From contig JADKBL010000027.1 of assembly GCA_016718875.1 (NCBI GenBank), positions 9,820 through 73,819 on the forward strand: a stretch of 64,000 nucleotides of DNA, given 5' to 3'. Each line of letters opens with the position of its first letter. Position 1 is the first letter of the stretch. This DNA is from Bacteroidota bacterium (GTDB lineage: Bacteria > Bacteroidota > Bacteroidia > Bacteroidales > VadinHA17). Both the position numbers and the translations under genes were made by a program. The notes below the pieces were generated by a model, which saw nothing but the letters and a program-made list of their open reading frames with translations, made no database searches and was not told where the DNA came from. Of this stretch, positions 39,898-48,714 are shown piece by piece.

Positions 39898-41093
39898 CCC
39901 ACATAAGATCGTAATTTTCGGTGCCGGGAGGATAGGCCGTTCATTTATAGGACAGCTCTTCGGCTGCAGCGGATACAAAGTGGTATTTGTGGATGTTGAT
40001 ACAACAATAGTCAGGCTACTTAATGAAAGGAAGTCGTACCGCGTTGTTATAAAAGGAGATCGCACGGAGGAAATAATTGTACCGAATATCAGCGCCATAC
40101 ATGCATCTGACAAACAACAGGTTGCAGAAACAGTATGTTCTGCCGGAATTGCCGCAGTATCGGTCGGCAAATTTGCACTGGAAAAGGTAATGCCTGTAAT
40201 CGCCACCGGACTGGAGCTGCGAATGAAACAGAATCCATACTTTCCTCTCGACATTATTCTGGCCGAGAATATGAGATCTGCAGCTGAATTCACAAAGGAA
40301 GAGCTGCTGAAGCATCTGCCCGAAGGATATCCAGTTGATATGCTTGTTGGACTGATTGAGACCAGCATTGGAAAGATGGTCCCTATTATTCCGAATGCAG
40401 AGATTGAAAAGGATCCTCTCGTCGTTTTTGCCGAACCTTATAACTCACTTATACTCGACGGGAAAGGCTTCCAAAACACCAATACCAGATGTGAAAGGTC
40501 TTGCACCAAAGAGCAATATAAAAGCTTGGGTTGACCGTAAGGCCTTCATTCACAACCTTGGCCATGCAACTGCTGCCTACTATGGACATTTTCTCCATCC
40601 TATGATGACATACACTTATGAGATACTTGAAGACAGGAAGGTTTTCGATTTTACAAGAAAAGTGATGATGCAGTCGGCCGAGGTGCTGAATAGGGTTTAC
40701 AGTGAGGATCTGCCGATGAAGGAACTCGAGAATCATGTTGATGATCTGTTAAACAGATTCAGGAACAGGGCTCTTCAGGACACCATCTTCAGGGTAGGTC
40801 AGGACCTGATCAGAAAGCTGGCACCGGATGACCGTTTTATGGGAGCCATACAACTGGCAAGAGAGGAAATGATGCCCTATGACCTCATAGTCAAAGCAAT
40901 GGCCTATGGTTTCTTTTTTGACGCCAAAGACGAAGCCGGCAAGCCATATGCTGCTGACGATGAATTCCTTGCATCTGTTTCAGCAGACATTGAAACAGCC
41001 ATAACAGGAAAACTTAATATGAACAATACCGATCATAAGGATATTATCAGAACATTGCAGAATTTATATCTTCAGATTAAAAACAGCCATTAA
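39866..41093 (+). pseudogene. mtlD: Mannitol-1-phosphate 5-dehydrogenase family, one frameshift
   Basis: An NAD-dependent dehydrogenase of the mannitol dehydrogenase superfamily, most like MtlD, which interconverts fructose 6-phosphate and mannitol 1-phosphate. The start at 39,866 lies inside the kinase gene. The Rossmann motif IVIFGAGRIGRSFIGQLF is followed by DIILAENMRSAAEF and GLIETSIGKMVPII. An extra C at about 40,471 shifts the frame after DGKGF; the second frame continues TPIPDVKGLAPKSNIKAWVD, RKAFIHNLGHATAAYYGH and QLAREEMMPYDLIVKAMAYG. K-A-F-I-H-N-L-G-H is a catalytic region of the family. Removing the C gives about 408 residues. It completes an isomerase-kinase-dehydrogenase set; its role in mannose use could be redox balancing. 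Confidence 0.85.
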
Positions 41094-41107
41094 ACCGGAA
41101 GTAACAG

Positions 41108-42718
41108 ATGAGAATTATTATCGCACTAATAGTTTCATTTATCCTGCTCAGCTGCTCGGGCAAGGATAAGCCAGATCCCCGTAAAACAGAGGTCAAAATA
41201 AAAATGAGTGACGGAACAGAGCTGGCGACAGATATTTTCCTTCCACGCGGTAACGGAAAATATCCTGTTGTACTTGTGAGGACCCCCTACGGAAAATGGC
41301 AGGATGCCTGGATGAGCAAGGCATTCAGATTTTTCAGGATAGCTGTTGTACTTCAGGATGTAAGAGGCAAGAACGGATCGGGAGGTGAGTTTTATCCTTT
41401 TAAAAATGAGCGTTCCGATGGTCTGCAGACACTCAGATGGATCCGGCAGCAGCCATGGTCCAACGGAAATATTACAGGCTGGGGAGGAAGCTATGTTGGC
41501 TATACGCAGTGGGCCATATCCGACTCGCTTGATTTCCTCACCCCGCTTCTTACAGGGGCAAACATCTATGATTTCGTCTATCCCGATTCACTCTTTTCAC
41601 TTCATTCGGCTTTTCTATGGGGAGTTGTAAATGCCTCTTCCACAGCCAATACAATGCCCCCTGAAAAACTCAAATCAGGTCCGCTGACGTTGCCTGTGTC
41701 AGCAGCAGATGATTCGACGATAAAGGATGTGCAGTTTTTGAATGACTGGATTGCCCACGAAAAATATGACGAATACTGGAAGAGAATGAATGTCAGAGGC
41801 ATTACAAAATCCCCGGTAATCTCGACAGCAGGATGGTATGACATCTTTCTCCTTGCCCAGATACGTGATTTTCAGGCACTTGTTTCAGACGGAAGAAAAG
41901 GAAGCAGACTTATAATTGGTCCATGGTGCCACGGATCGATGGGAGAACCCAATGAATTCGGAGGGCTGAAAAAAACCGGAAAACCTACAAAGCTTTTCAG
42001 GTATGTCAAAAACCAGATCAAAGGAAGGAAGCCTAAGCTGAGTTCACCCTTTCATGATAATACCTACAACCTCTTCATTATGGAGAGAAACGAATATATA
42101 GGATCAGAGGTTTATCCTCCGGAGCAAACAACCATAGTGCCTCTGTATCTCGGACCTGATGGCAGGATGAGTTTTGAAAAGATAGAGGAGAATGGAGTGC
42201 TTACATACAAATATGATCCTGCCGATCCATATCCGAGCCTTGGCGGCACAATTCTTGGCGACAAGGTAGGTCCTGCGCGCCAGAATGATAACGCAAGCAG
42301 GAAAGATCAGCTTGTATTTGAAATGGCTGTAAATGAAAAAACAATGACATTACTCGGTCCTGTTTCAGCAACATTATGGCTTCAGAGTGATGTGGCAAGT
42401 ACAGATTTCGTTGTGGGGTTGCAGGATGTGTTTCCCGACGGTAAGATTATAAACATACAGGAAGGAGGAGCAAGAGTTAAACCTTTATCCAACCATCCTC
42501 AGAAAACAGAAATTTCAGTATGGGCCACAGGTTACCAGCTAAACCCCGGGCATAAACTGAGGGTATTCATCTCATCATCATGGTTCCCAAGATATAACAG
42601 GAACCTCAATAACGGCGAAGCTGCAGCTACAGCCACTAAGATAAGTACGGCAGAGCAAAAGGTATATTATGGAGGAGATACACCATCTTCAATAAATCTG
42701 CCTATATTTGAAGACTAA
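41108..42718 (+). CDS. CocE/NonD-family (S15-like) hydrolase, lipoprotein
   Basis: A 536-residue alpha/beta hydrolase exported as a lipoprotein (MRIIIALIVSFILLSCSGKD, Cys16). The S15/CocE hydrolase core is plain: VKIKMSDGTELATDIFLPRG, VLVRTPYGKW, QDVRGKNGSGGEFYPF and GWGGSYVGYTQW with the nucleophile Ser of GGSYxG. A C-terminal jelly-roll (PVSATLWLQSDVASTDFVVG, SSWFPRYNRNLNNGE) is typical. Family members cleave X-Pro peptides, cephalosporin side chains, cocaine or glutaryl amides; the substrate here is unknown. It lies 14 bases after mtlD, so it is probably in the same operon. It may remove an ester or amide cap from the glycan or glycoprotein. Confidence 0.9.
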   Translation: MRIIIALIVSFILLSCSGKDKPDPRKTEVKIKMSDGTELATDIFLPRGNGKYPVVLVRTPYGKWQDAWMSKAFRFFRIAVVLQDVRGKNGSGGEFYPFKNERSDGLQTLRWIRQQPWSNGNITGWGGSYVGYTQWAISDSLDFLTPLLTGANIYDFVYPDSLFSLHSAFLWGVVNASSTANTMPPEKLKSGPLTLPVSAADDSTIKDVQFLNDWIAHEKYDEYWKRMNVRGITKSPVISTAGWYDIFLLAQIRDFQALVSDGRKGSRLIIGPWCHGSMGEPNEFGGLKKTGKPTKLFRYVKNQIKGRKPKLSSPFHDNTYNLFIMERNEYIGSEVYPPEQTTIVPLYLGPDGRMSFEKIEENGVLTYKYDPADPYPSLGGTILGDKVGPARQNDNASRKDQLVFEMAVNEKTMTLLGPVSATLWLQSDVASTDFVVGLQDVFPDGKIINIQEGGARVKPLSNHPQKTEISVWATGYQLNPGHKLRVFISSSWFPRYNRNLNNGEAAATATKISTAEQKVYYGGDTPSSINLPIFED

Positions 42719-42759
42719 ACTTGAACGGGAACGCATTTTACTAATAAAATATCTGTCAA

Positions 42760-43398
42760 ATGGATATAAATGAGATAATCAAATCAGATATCAGGGCATC
42801 GCTTACACGATCAGGATTACTGCTTTTCCTGGCAGGCTTTTTTATCTTCATGGGTATAATCACCGGAGAGATATTCTATACAGCAGAATTCAACACACGC
42901 GATAACTACATAAGTGAACTGGCAGCCAGGATCAATCCTGAAACCACTATCCAGCAGCTATCTGGCAGAATCTTCGATTACTCAATGTCGGTTGCAGGTT
43001 TTATGGTTCTTTTAGGTACCTGGTATGTACATAAAATATTCAAAAAGTACCTGATGACAGTTCCTATGGCACTGTTGGGCATAGGCATTGCCGGTGTTGG
43101 AATATTACCGGGCAGTATACAGCCTTATCATGGAATACTTGCCCTTGTTGTTTTCATCTCAGGAGGAATTGCAGCAATAGTATCATTTAAGATAGCAAGT
43201 GCACCTCTGAGGTATGTCTTTGCGGGGTTCGGGGTTATTGCCCTGGTTCTTCTGTCGTTTCAGAAATATTTTATACCCACTCTTGGCGTCGGAGGAGCTG
43301 AGAGATGGCTCTTTTATCCTGTTGTATTCTGGATAACCGGCATGGGAGCATATCTCCTGGGGATCAAGGACGGTCATAAGAACACACTTAATGTATAA
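42760..43398 (+). CDS. DUF998 family integral membrane protein
   Basis: A 212-residue protein with six predicted transmembrane helices (for example SGLLLFLAGFFIFMGIITGE and YPVVFWITGMGAYLLGIKDG). The arrangement, including ISELAARINPETTIQ after TM1 and GILPGSIQPYHGILALVVF, is typical of DUF998 proteins, an uncharacterised inner-membrane family. It lies between the CocE-like hydrolase and the URO-D gene, 12 bases from the latter, so it is co-transcribed, but nothing in the sequence tells its job. Confidence 0.8.
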   Translation: MDINEIIKSDIRASLTRSGLLLFLAGFFIFMGIITGEIFYTAEFNTRDNYISELAARINPETTIQQLSGRIFDYSMSVAGFMVLLGTWYVHKIFKKYLMTVPMALLGIGIAGVGILPGSIQPYHGILALVVFISGGIAAIVSFKIASAPLRYVFAGFGVIALVLLSFQKYFIPTLGVGGAERWLFYPVVFWITGMGAYLLGIKDGHKNTLNV

Positions 43399-43409
43399 AT
43401 CATATCTAA

Positions 43410-44420
43410 ATGACCCGAAGAGAAGTAATCAAAACCGTTCTCGACGGTAAGAAGCCTCCCTACACACCCTGGTCATTCAAATTCACTGTTGAAGCAAAAG
43501 AGCTTCTGTTGAATCATTATCAAACAAAAGATCTTGATGATGTTTTGCAGAATCATATTCTCGCGCTAGGAGCTGACATAGGTTTTTTTGACCAGACCGG
43601 AGATGACCTCTTCCGCGATGTATTCGGTGCGGTATGGGACCGGAGCATAGACAAGGACATTGGCAATATAGTTGGCTGTGTCATTAGTGAGCCAACCATG
43701 AAAGGCTACAAATTTCCTGATCCACGCGACAAACGATATTTTGCTGATATTGAATCCCGTACAGCAGCCCACCCTGATATGTTCAGGCTTTTTGAGATAG
43801 GATTTTCACTGTATGAACGGGCCTGGACCCTCAGAGGGATGGAGAATCTCCTGATGGATTTCATGATCAATCCCATATTTGTTCATGAACTCATGGACGC
43901 AATTGCCGATTATAATATAGAACAGCTTAAGGAAGCCTGCAAATATGATATTGACGCAGTATGTTTCGGTGATGACTGGGGACAGCAAAGCGGACTCATA
44001 ATGGGATATGACACATGGAAGGAGTTCATCTATCCACGGTTAAAGAGGATGTATAAAGCAGTGCATGATGAAGGAAAGTACGTATTTATCCATTCATGCG
44101 GCGATGTGGATGAGCTTTTTGATGATCTGGTTGAAATAGGACTGAACAGTTTCAACCCGTTTCAGCCGGAGGTTATGGATGTACACAGCCTGATGAAGAA
44201 ATACCGCGGAAGGCTCACTTTTCACGGAGGATTGTCAATTCAGAAGACACTTCCCTATGGTACCAGAGAAGAGGTTATTGCGGAGTCGCAGAAGCTTCTG
44301 AGAGCAGTTGCGGAAGGATCATATATCTTCTCTCCATCACATGCTGTTGAAGGCGATACTTCGCTTGAAAATATGCTGACATTTATTAATGAGGCACAAG
44401 CACAATTGAAAAAAGCATGA
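43410..44420 (+). CDS. Uroporphyrinogen decarboxylase family protein, second copy
   Basis: A 336-residue URO-D superfamily TIM-barrel protein. It starts MTRREVIKTVLDGKKPPYTP and has VCFGDDWGQQSGLIMGYDTW and VFIHSCGDVDELFDDLVEIG. The H-x-C of HSCGD is the zinc-site pattern of the corrinoid methyltransferase-like branch and is missing in the first copy at 2,961. RLTFHGGLSIQKTLPYGT and SYIFSPSHAVEGDTSLENM complete the fold. Copies with sugar porters beside them occur at both ends of this locus, which suggests a substrate handled together with sugars rather than heme synthesis. The reaction is unknown. Confidence 0.87.
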   Translation: MTRREVIKTVLDGKKPPYTPWSFKFTVEAKELLLNHYQTKDLDDVLQNHILALGADIGFFDQTGDDLFRDVFGAVWDRSIDKDIGNIVGCVISEPTMKGYKFPDPRDKRYFADIESRTAAHPDMFRLFEIGFSLYERAWTLRGMENLLMDFMINPIFVHELMDAIADYNIEQLKEACKYDIDAVCFGDDWGQQSGLIMGYDTWKEFIYPRLKRMYKAVHDEGKYVFIHSCGDVDELFDDLVEIGLNSFNPFQPEVMDVHSLMKKYRGRLTFHGGLSIQKTLPYGTREEVIAESQKLLRAVAEGSYIFSPSHAVEGDTSLENMLTFINEAQAQLKKA

Positions 44421-44431
44421 ACTCACCCCCA

Positions 44432-44468
44432 GTGCACTCTGTGTGAACTCTGTGACCTCTGTGGTTAA
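44432..44468. repeat. CACAGAG repeat, copy 5 (half unit)
   Basis: GTGCACTCTGTGTGAACTCT then GTGACCTCTGTGGTTAAAA: only the right-hand arm of the repeat is present. It lies between the URO-D stop and the porter start, and the porter open frame runs back through it, which is why the downstream ATG at 44,503 is preferred. Confidence 0.75.
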
Positions 44469-44502
44469 AATCTATTTTTTCTATATATCCAAACCACTCT
44501 TA

Positions 44503-45903
44503 ATGAAACATAAAAACATCAATACAAAATACGTCCTCTTTCTGTCGGTTGTATCGGCAATGGGAGGACTTCTTTTTGGATATGACTGGGTAGTAATAGG
44601 CGGCGCCAAGCCATTCTATGAAAGGTATTTTGACATAACCTCCTCTCCCACCTTCCAGGGATTTGCAATGAGCAGCGCCCTGTTCGGATGTCTTATAGGA
44701 GCCGCGATATCAGGAAATATTACAGACAAATACGGAAGGAAGATACCCCTTCTCTTTTCAGCCTTTCTTTTTGTATTCACATCACTGGGGACAGGTGCTT
44801 TCAACTCATTCACCGCCTTTATGATTTTCAGGATACTCGGAGGGGTGGGCATTGGTATAGCCTCAAACGTATCTCCTGTTTATATAGCAGAGATATCGCC
44901 GGCACACATGCGAGGCAAGCTGGTGGCTATCAACCAGTTCACGATTGCCTTCGGAGTACTTACGGCCCAGCTGGCGAACATGCTTATTGCCGAACCGGTA
45001 GCTGTTGATGCCACTGATGCGATAATACGCGACTCATGGAACGGACAGACAGGCTGGCGATGGATGTTCTGGGCATGTGCAGTTCCCGCATCACTCTTCT
45101 TTATACTGATGTGGCTGGTACCGGAGAGTCCAAGGTGGCTCACAAAGGCAGGTAAAAGGGAAAAAGCCATGAAGGTATTTGAAAAGATAGGCGGTAAGGA
45201 ATATGCTATAAAGGAGACAGATGAAATTGCACTTACGCTTACAGAAGCAGAACATCACGGGACGAAGGAAAAGTTCACCAATCTGTTTTCAAAGGAGCTG
45301 GCTCCAATAATTGTGCTCGGGATACTTCTTGCTGTATTTCAGCAATGGTGCGGCATAAACGTCATTTTCAACTATGCCGAGGAGATATTCTCTGCGGCAG
45401 GTTATGGTATTTCCAGCACATTGTTCAATATAGTCCTGACAGGCACCACGAGCCTTATATTCACTATTATAGCTATGTTTGTCGTTGATAAGACCGGTCG
45501 CAGGCCGCTGATGCTCATGGGTGCAGGCGGACTGGCCATTGTTTATGTAATAATAGCAGCAGGCTATTATTTTGAAGTGAAGGGATTCTTCATGGTATTC
45601 TGGGTAGTGACAGCTATCAGCATCTACGGACTGACCCTTGCTCCCATTACATGGGTTTTGCTTTCGGAGATCTTCCCTAATAAGGTAAGAGGGCATGCCA
45701 TGTCGGTGGCTACATTTGCATTATGGTTCTCGTGTGCGGTACTGACGCTTACCTTCCCCTTTCTTAACAAAGCACTTGGCACCTCAGGTACCTTTGGAGT
45801 ATATGCAACTATCTGTTTTATAGGCTTTTTCTTTATCCTTAAGAAACTTCCCGAGACGAAGGGCAAGTCGCTTGAGGAGATTGAGAGGGAGCTGGTCAGG
45901 TAG
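44503..45903 (+). CDS. MFS sugar porter, second copy
   Basis: A 466-residue inner-membrane sugar:H+ symporter starting MKHKNINTKYVLFLSVVSAM at 44,503. Twelve helices and family motifs are complete: GGLLFGYDWVVIGGAKPFYE (TM1), DKYGRKIPLLFS (loop 2-3), PVYIAEISPAHMRGKLVAIN, VPESPRWLTKAGK, QQWCGINVIFNYAEEIFSAA (TM7, QQxxGIN), DKTGRRPLML and PETKGKSLEEIER at the C-terminus. It is the last gene of the catabolic region; the intergenic composition changes straight after it. It probably imports the hexose fed to the isomerase-kinase-dehydrogenase set. The sugar cannot be named from sequence. Confidence 0.95.
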   Translation: MKHKNINTKYVLFLSVVSAMGGLLFGYDWVVIGGAKPFYERYFDITSSPTFQGFAMSSALFGCLIGAAISGNITDKYGRKIPLLFSAFLFVFTSLGTGAFNSFTAFMIFRILGGVGIGIASNVSPVYIAEISPAHMRGKLVAINQFTIAFGVLTAQLANMLIAEPVAVDATDAIIRDSWNGQTGWRWMFWACAVPASLFFILMWLVPESPRWLTKAGKREKAMKVFEKIGGKEYAIKETDEIALTLTEAEHHGTKEKFTNLFSKELAPIIVLGILLAVFQQWCGINVIFNYAEEIFSAAGYGISSTLFNIVLTGTTSLIFTIIAMFVVDKTGRRPLMLMGAGGLAIVYVIIAAGYYFEVKGFFMVFWVVTAISIYGLTLAPITWVLLSEIFPNKVRGHAMSVATFALWFSCAVLTLTFPFLNKALGTSGTFGVYATICFIGFFFILKKLPETKGKSLEEIERELVR

Positions 45904-46482
45904 GATACTTGGTGACTGATTCCCGGGGGGGCGGGGTGGATTGTTCGGGTTCCGGGTGCCGGGAAACTGATTCCCCCTTTGAAGGGGGGCATGGGGATGT
46001 GGATTTGTTCCGAGTTGCGGGTTGCGGGTTCCGGGTTGCGAAAATCTGCGTAATCAGCGGGAGATATTCTTATCAAACAACAGCAGCAATATCTTGCATT
46101 TAAAGAAATATTTTATTTAATTTTGGTAATAGTGAAGAAGAAAGTCAGTCTGAGTGCAATATAGTATTATCAATCAAGCCATTACCGGATAATAGTATTG
46201 TGACTGATGGGGCTGTGCCTTGTGGAGGAGCAGTAATTATGGCACAGGCAAAATTTCATTATCTGCGATATTAAAAGGATTACAAAGTGCATACAATAGT
46301 TACCTTGAAATAGCAGCAGCAGAACAACAGAGATCTACACCCATATTACGGACAAGAGTATTCAAAAGATACGGAGTCCTTTTGATGATCTTTGAATAAT
46401 AAATTAAATAAAAATGCATCCAAACTCCACAATAACTACATATTTTGCATATTATGTGTAACTTTTGTCCGCATATAAACTA
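45904..46482. other. Intergenic junction between the sugar locus and the cassette array
   Basis: 45,905-46,045 is low-complexity, built on repeated GGGTTGCGGGTTCCGG-like units, with a GC palindrome (CCCCCTTTGAAGGGGGG) near 45,970 and the dispersed phrase GCGTAATCAGCGGGAGA near 46,055. 46,130-46,400 holds two short coding-looking stretches on the plus strand, one ending MAQAKFHYLRY (about 46,272) and one reading GLQSAYNSYLEIAAAEQQRS and ending LLMIFE (about 46,398). Neither has a clear start or a family I recognise; they may be gene debris. Confidence 0.5.
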
Positions 46483-46542
46483 GTTATAGTTAATGGCGGG
46501 CAATCAGCACATTGGACAACCTTTCAGCCACTAACTATAACT
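46483..46542. repeat. Left boundary of cassette array: cassette-end inverted repeat
   Basis: GTTATAGTTAATGGC at 46,483 faces GCCACTAACTATAAC at 46,528, and that second sequence is repeated exactly at 47,461 after the HigBA-like pair. The pair 46,483/47,461 is complementary in 14 of 15 bases and brackets the TA module. The extra inner copy suggests a nested or abandoned end. Confidence 0.7.
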
Positions 46543-46674
46543 GAAAAAGCGAGTCATTTTACCGAGACAAATTTCTGCTCTTTTTACAGGGACCTTACAC
46601 CTTGACAAATTCGTCTTACCGATAAAATTTGCACCCATCTGTCAGGACTTGGAACAGATAAATGAATAAAAACC

Positions 46675-46718
46675 TTGCAAATGTTGTCTAATTAGATAAC
46701 TTTGTAGTCAATTACAAA
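46675..46718 (+). promoter_or_regulatory. Promoter and operator of the HigBA-like pair
   Basis: TTG at 46,675-46,677, 19 bases, then the Bacteroidota -7 box TAACTTTG at 46,697-46,704. Overlapping it is the inverted repeat TTTGTA-6-TACAAA (46,701-46,718), a suitable operator for the downstream HTH antitoxin. Confidence 0.65.
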
Positions 46719-46729
46719 TTCGACAAGTT

Positions 46730-47083
46730 GTGGCTGGACAATTTTTACGAGACACATTCGTGTATAAAAACTACTTCTGGGACTTTTATAAATCTCAGAA
46801 ACTAATCGTTCAAAAAAAAGTTGATTTTGTAATTGGCATTGTTAGGACACTTCGAATCGTCCCTGAGAAATTTCTTAAACACCTCGAAGGGACTGACGGA
46901 TTGTATGAGATGAGAATCAAAGTGGGCAGTAATATCTATAGAGTGTTCTGCTTCTTTGACGAAGGTAACCTGGTAATTCTACTTGGTGGATTTCAGAAAA
47001 AGAGTGCAAAGACACCTCCGAGAGAGATTGAAAATGCAGAAAAATATAAAAAGGAATACTTTTATGAAAAATCAAAAAAATAA
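46730..47083 (+). CDS. higB: RelE/HigB-like toxin (DUF891/Gp49 type)
   Basis: A 117-residue protein of the phage Gp49-like HigB toxin group, ribosome-dependent mRNA endonucleases of type II toxin-antitoxin systems. Family features are YKNYFWDFYKSQKLIVQKKV, KFLKHLEGTDGLYEMRIKVG and NIYRVFCFFDEGNLVILLGG, then FQKKSAKTPPREIENAEKYK. The start is uncertain: GTG at 46,730 is used here, and no ATG is available in the right place. The gene overlaps the antitoxin ATG at 47,064 by 20 bases, in toxin-first order as in HigBA. It is a free-standing unit bounded by complementary ends, the type of cargo that stabilises integron arrays. Confidence 0.87.
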   Translation: MAGQFLRDTFVYKNYFWDFYKSQKLIVQKKVDFVIGIVRTLRIVPEKFLKHLEGTDGLYEMRIKVGSNIYRVFCFFDEGNLVILLGGFQKKSAKTPPREIENAEKYKKEYFYEKSKK

Positions 47084-47375
47084 AAATCTCACATCCTGGG
47101 ACGACCATCTTGATGAGAAATACGGAAAAGCCGGAACCCCAACACGGGACAAATATGAACAAGGATTTGAAGCTTTCAAACTTGGTGTATTGATTCAGGA
47201 GGCACGTAAAAAAAGACACCTGACTCAAGAAGAACTCGCGCTTAAAGTCGGGACTACAAAAAGCTACATTTCACGGATTGAAAATGATGCCAGTGACATC
47301 AGACTTTCAACTTTGATGCGAATAATCAGTGATGGATTAGGTGGACATTTGAAATTGACTCTGGACTTAAAATAA
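47064..47375 (+). CDS. higA: HigA-like Xre-family antitoxin
   Basis: A 103-residue HTH antitoxin beginning MKNQKNKNLTSWDDHLDEKY. The Xre/Cro-type helix-turn-helix is GVLIQEARKKRHLTQEELAL followed by KVGTTKSYISRIENDASDIR, and the tail LGGHLKLTLDLK is typical of HigA partners of Gp49-like toxins. The ATG at 47,064 is chosen because the longer frame from 46,983 is just the toxin read out of frame. It should neutralise HigB and repress the promoter at 46,697 through the inverted repeat there. Confidence 0.9.
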   Translation: MKNQKNKNLTSWDDHLDEKYGKAGTPTRDKYEQGFEAFKLGVLIQEARKKRHLTQEELALKVGTTKSYISRIENDASDIRLSTLMRIISDGLGGHLKLTLDLK

Positions 47376-47460
47376 AAACTACCGCGGACAGTTTTGTTGA
47401 TTTAAAGAGACAGCTTTCTTATACCGAGACAAATTCGTTGTACAGTGACAGTTTTAAATT

Positions 47461-47753
47461 GCCACTAACTATAACAACGCTGGTATAGGCAATAAGCTTG
47501 TCACAATTTTTGCTCGCCACTGTGACAATTTCGCCATGACGATTAACTTCTCACACATCTGCCAACTCTTTTCCGGCTCTGGACAAATCCTGCATCCGAG
47601 ACAACTATATCGTTCGCCGGGACTGGCAAAAATTGCGCCATGGTGGCTTGCCCGCCGGGACTCCGACAGCTGGCGGATCGGCTAAAGTATAGCATGACAC
47701 AACGGCGGACGGCGCCACCAACGTTTACTACCGCAACCGCCGAGCCGTTATGG
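47461..47753 (+). repeat. Cassette-boundary element B (attC-like), 293 bp
   Basis: Begins GCCACTAACTATAACAACGC, complementary to the left end of the HigBA unit (46,483), and ends GAGCCGTTATGGGC, whose GTTATGGGCA is complementary to the opening of the next element at 48,715. Inside, CAATTTTTGC (about 47,505) pairs with GCAAAAATTG (about 47,627), and TGGTATAGGCAATAAGC near the start pairs imperfectly with the 3' arm. No gene inside. Confidence 0.7.
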
Positions 47754-47875
47754 GCAATTCCGATCCAATAGAAACTCTGCAAAGAATTAAATATCAGCCT
47801 AATGAAAATTTTTTTATATTTGCTATAACGCAACCAAAATGGACTTAATATCGTCATCCTTATAAACCCAAGATT

Positions 47876-48700
47876 ATGAAAACTATCAACTTTCTAAAAG
47901 GATTGATTTTCTCAGCAATCTTGATGTCAGCCTTATTAAGCTGCACAAAAGAAGACTTCTACCCTAATTCCAATGGTTTATTAAAGAAGGTTAAGAATGG
48001 AGATTACATAACAGAAGAAATTTCATATAATAACCAAAACCTTATTTCAGAAGTCAATAGTTGGTCTTTCTGGAGAAAATTCTATTATAATAATCAACAT
48101 CAATTAATAAAAGAGGAGATCGCAGCAAATCCAGCGATGCTCAGTTCGTCAACGTACTCACAAAACCATGAATTTGTGGATCCGAATAAAGTAGGTATAA
48201 CCATGTATTGCTTATTTGAGTATGATAATAGCGGTCTTTTTTTCAGACAACTTAATTATGTTCCAAAAGATGGACAAGATGAACTAAGATCAATTATTAC
48301 TTTTGAGTATAATGATAATAACCTCATTGAAAAACTTTTGTTGCATGACGGTAATACTGAACTCACTCAATTCAGAACTTATCAATATGATTCTAACAGT
48401 AATGTTATAGAAGAGGATTATTATTCTTATCTATTTATTCCAGAAGGTACCGGCCCAAAACACTTATCCAAAACAACCTATGAATATGATACATATTTAA
48501 ATCCATTTAAAATATTTGAGAAATCAAACGGCCCTGGACTTTTCAGAAACAAAAACAATATCACGAAAACAACAACAATTAACTATTATCCTTCACCGGG
48601 CATTGCTGCTACAATGACATCCCAAAGATCATACGAGTATAACGAAGATACAGGATACCCTACAAGAGTCGTTAATGGGGAAGAATTTATCTATGAATAA
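47876..48700 (+). CDS. Lipoprotein of unknown function (YD-repeat-like)
   Basis: A 274-residue lipoprotein: MKTINFLKGLIFSAILMSAL then LSCTKEDF, a clear lipobox. The body has tandem short beta units rich in Tyr, Asn and Asp (YITEEISYNNQNLISEV, FEYDNSGLFFRQLNY, FEYNDNNLIEKLLL, YQYDSNSNVIEEDYY, YEYDTYLNPFKIFE), resembling the YD/RHS-type repeats found in small Bacteroidota lipoproteins. Probably on the cell surface; function unknown. A -7-like box TATATTTG lies at 47,815-47,822. It is the sole gene of the unit bounded by GTTATGGGCA (47,747) and TGCCCATAAC (48,715). Confidence 0.72.
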   Translation: MKTINFLKGLIFSAILMSALLSCTKEDFYPNSNGLLKKVKNGDYITEEISYNNQNLISEVNSWSFWRKFYYNNQHQLIKEEIAANPAMLSSSTYSQNHEFVDPNKVGITMYCLFEYDNSGLFFRQLNYVPKDGQDELRSIITFEYNDNNLIEKLLLHDGNTELTQFRTYQYDSNSNVIEEDYYSYLFIPEGTGPKHLSKTTYEYDTYLNPFKIFEKSNGPGLFRNKNNITKTTTINYYPSPGIAATMTSQRSYEYNEDTGYPTRVVNGEEFIYE

Positions 48701-48714
48701 CCAAATAACATAAC

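Noticed and set aside
44443..44502. Longer start for the second sugar porter
   Set aside because: The extra codons are a CACAGAG repeat arm; MKHKN at 44,503 begins the normal porter N-terminus.
46983..47063. Longer start for the HigA antitoxin
   Set aside because: It is the toxin gene read in another frame; the ATG at 47,064 gives a normal length and overlap.
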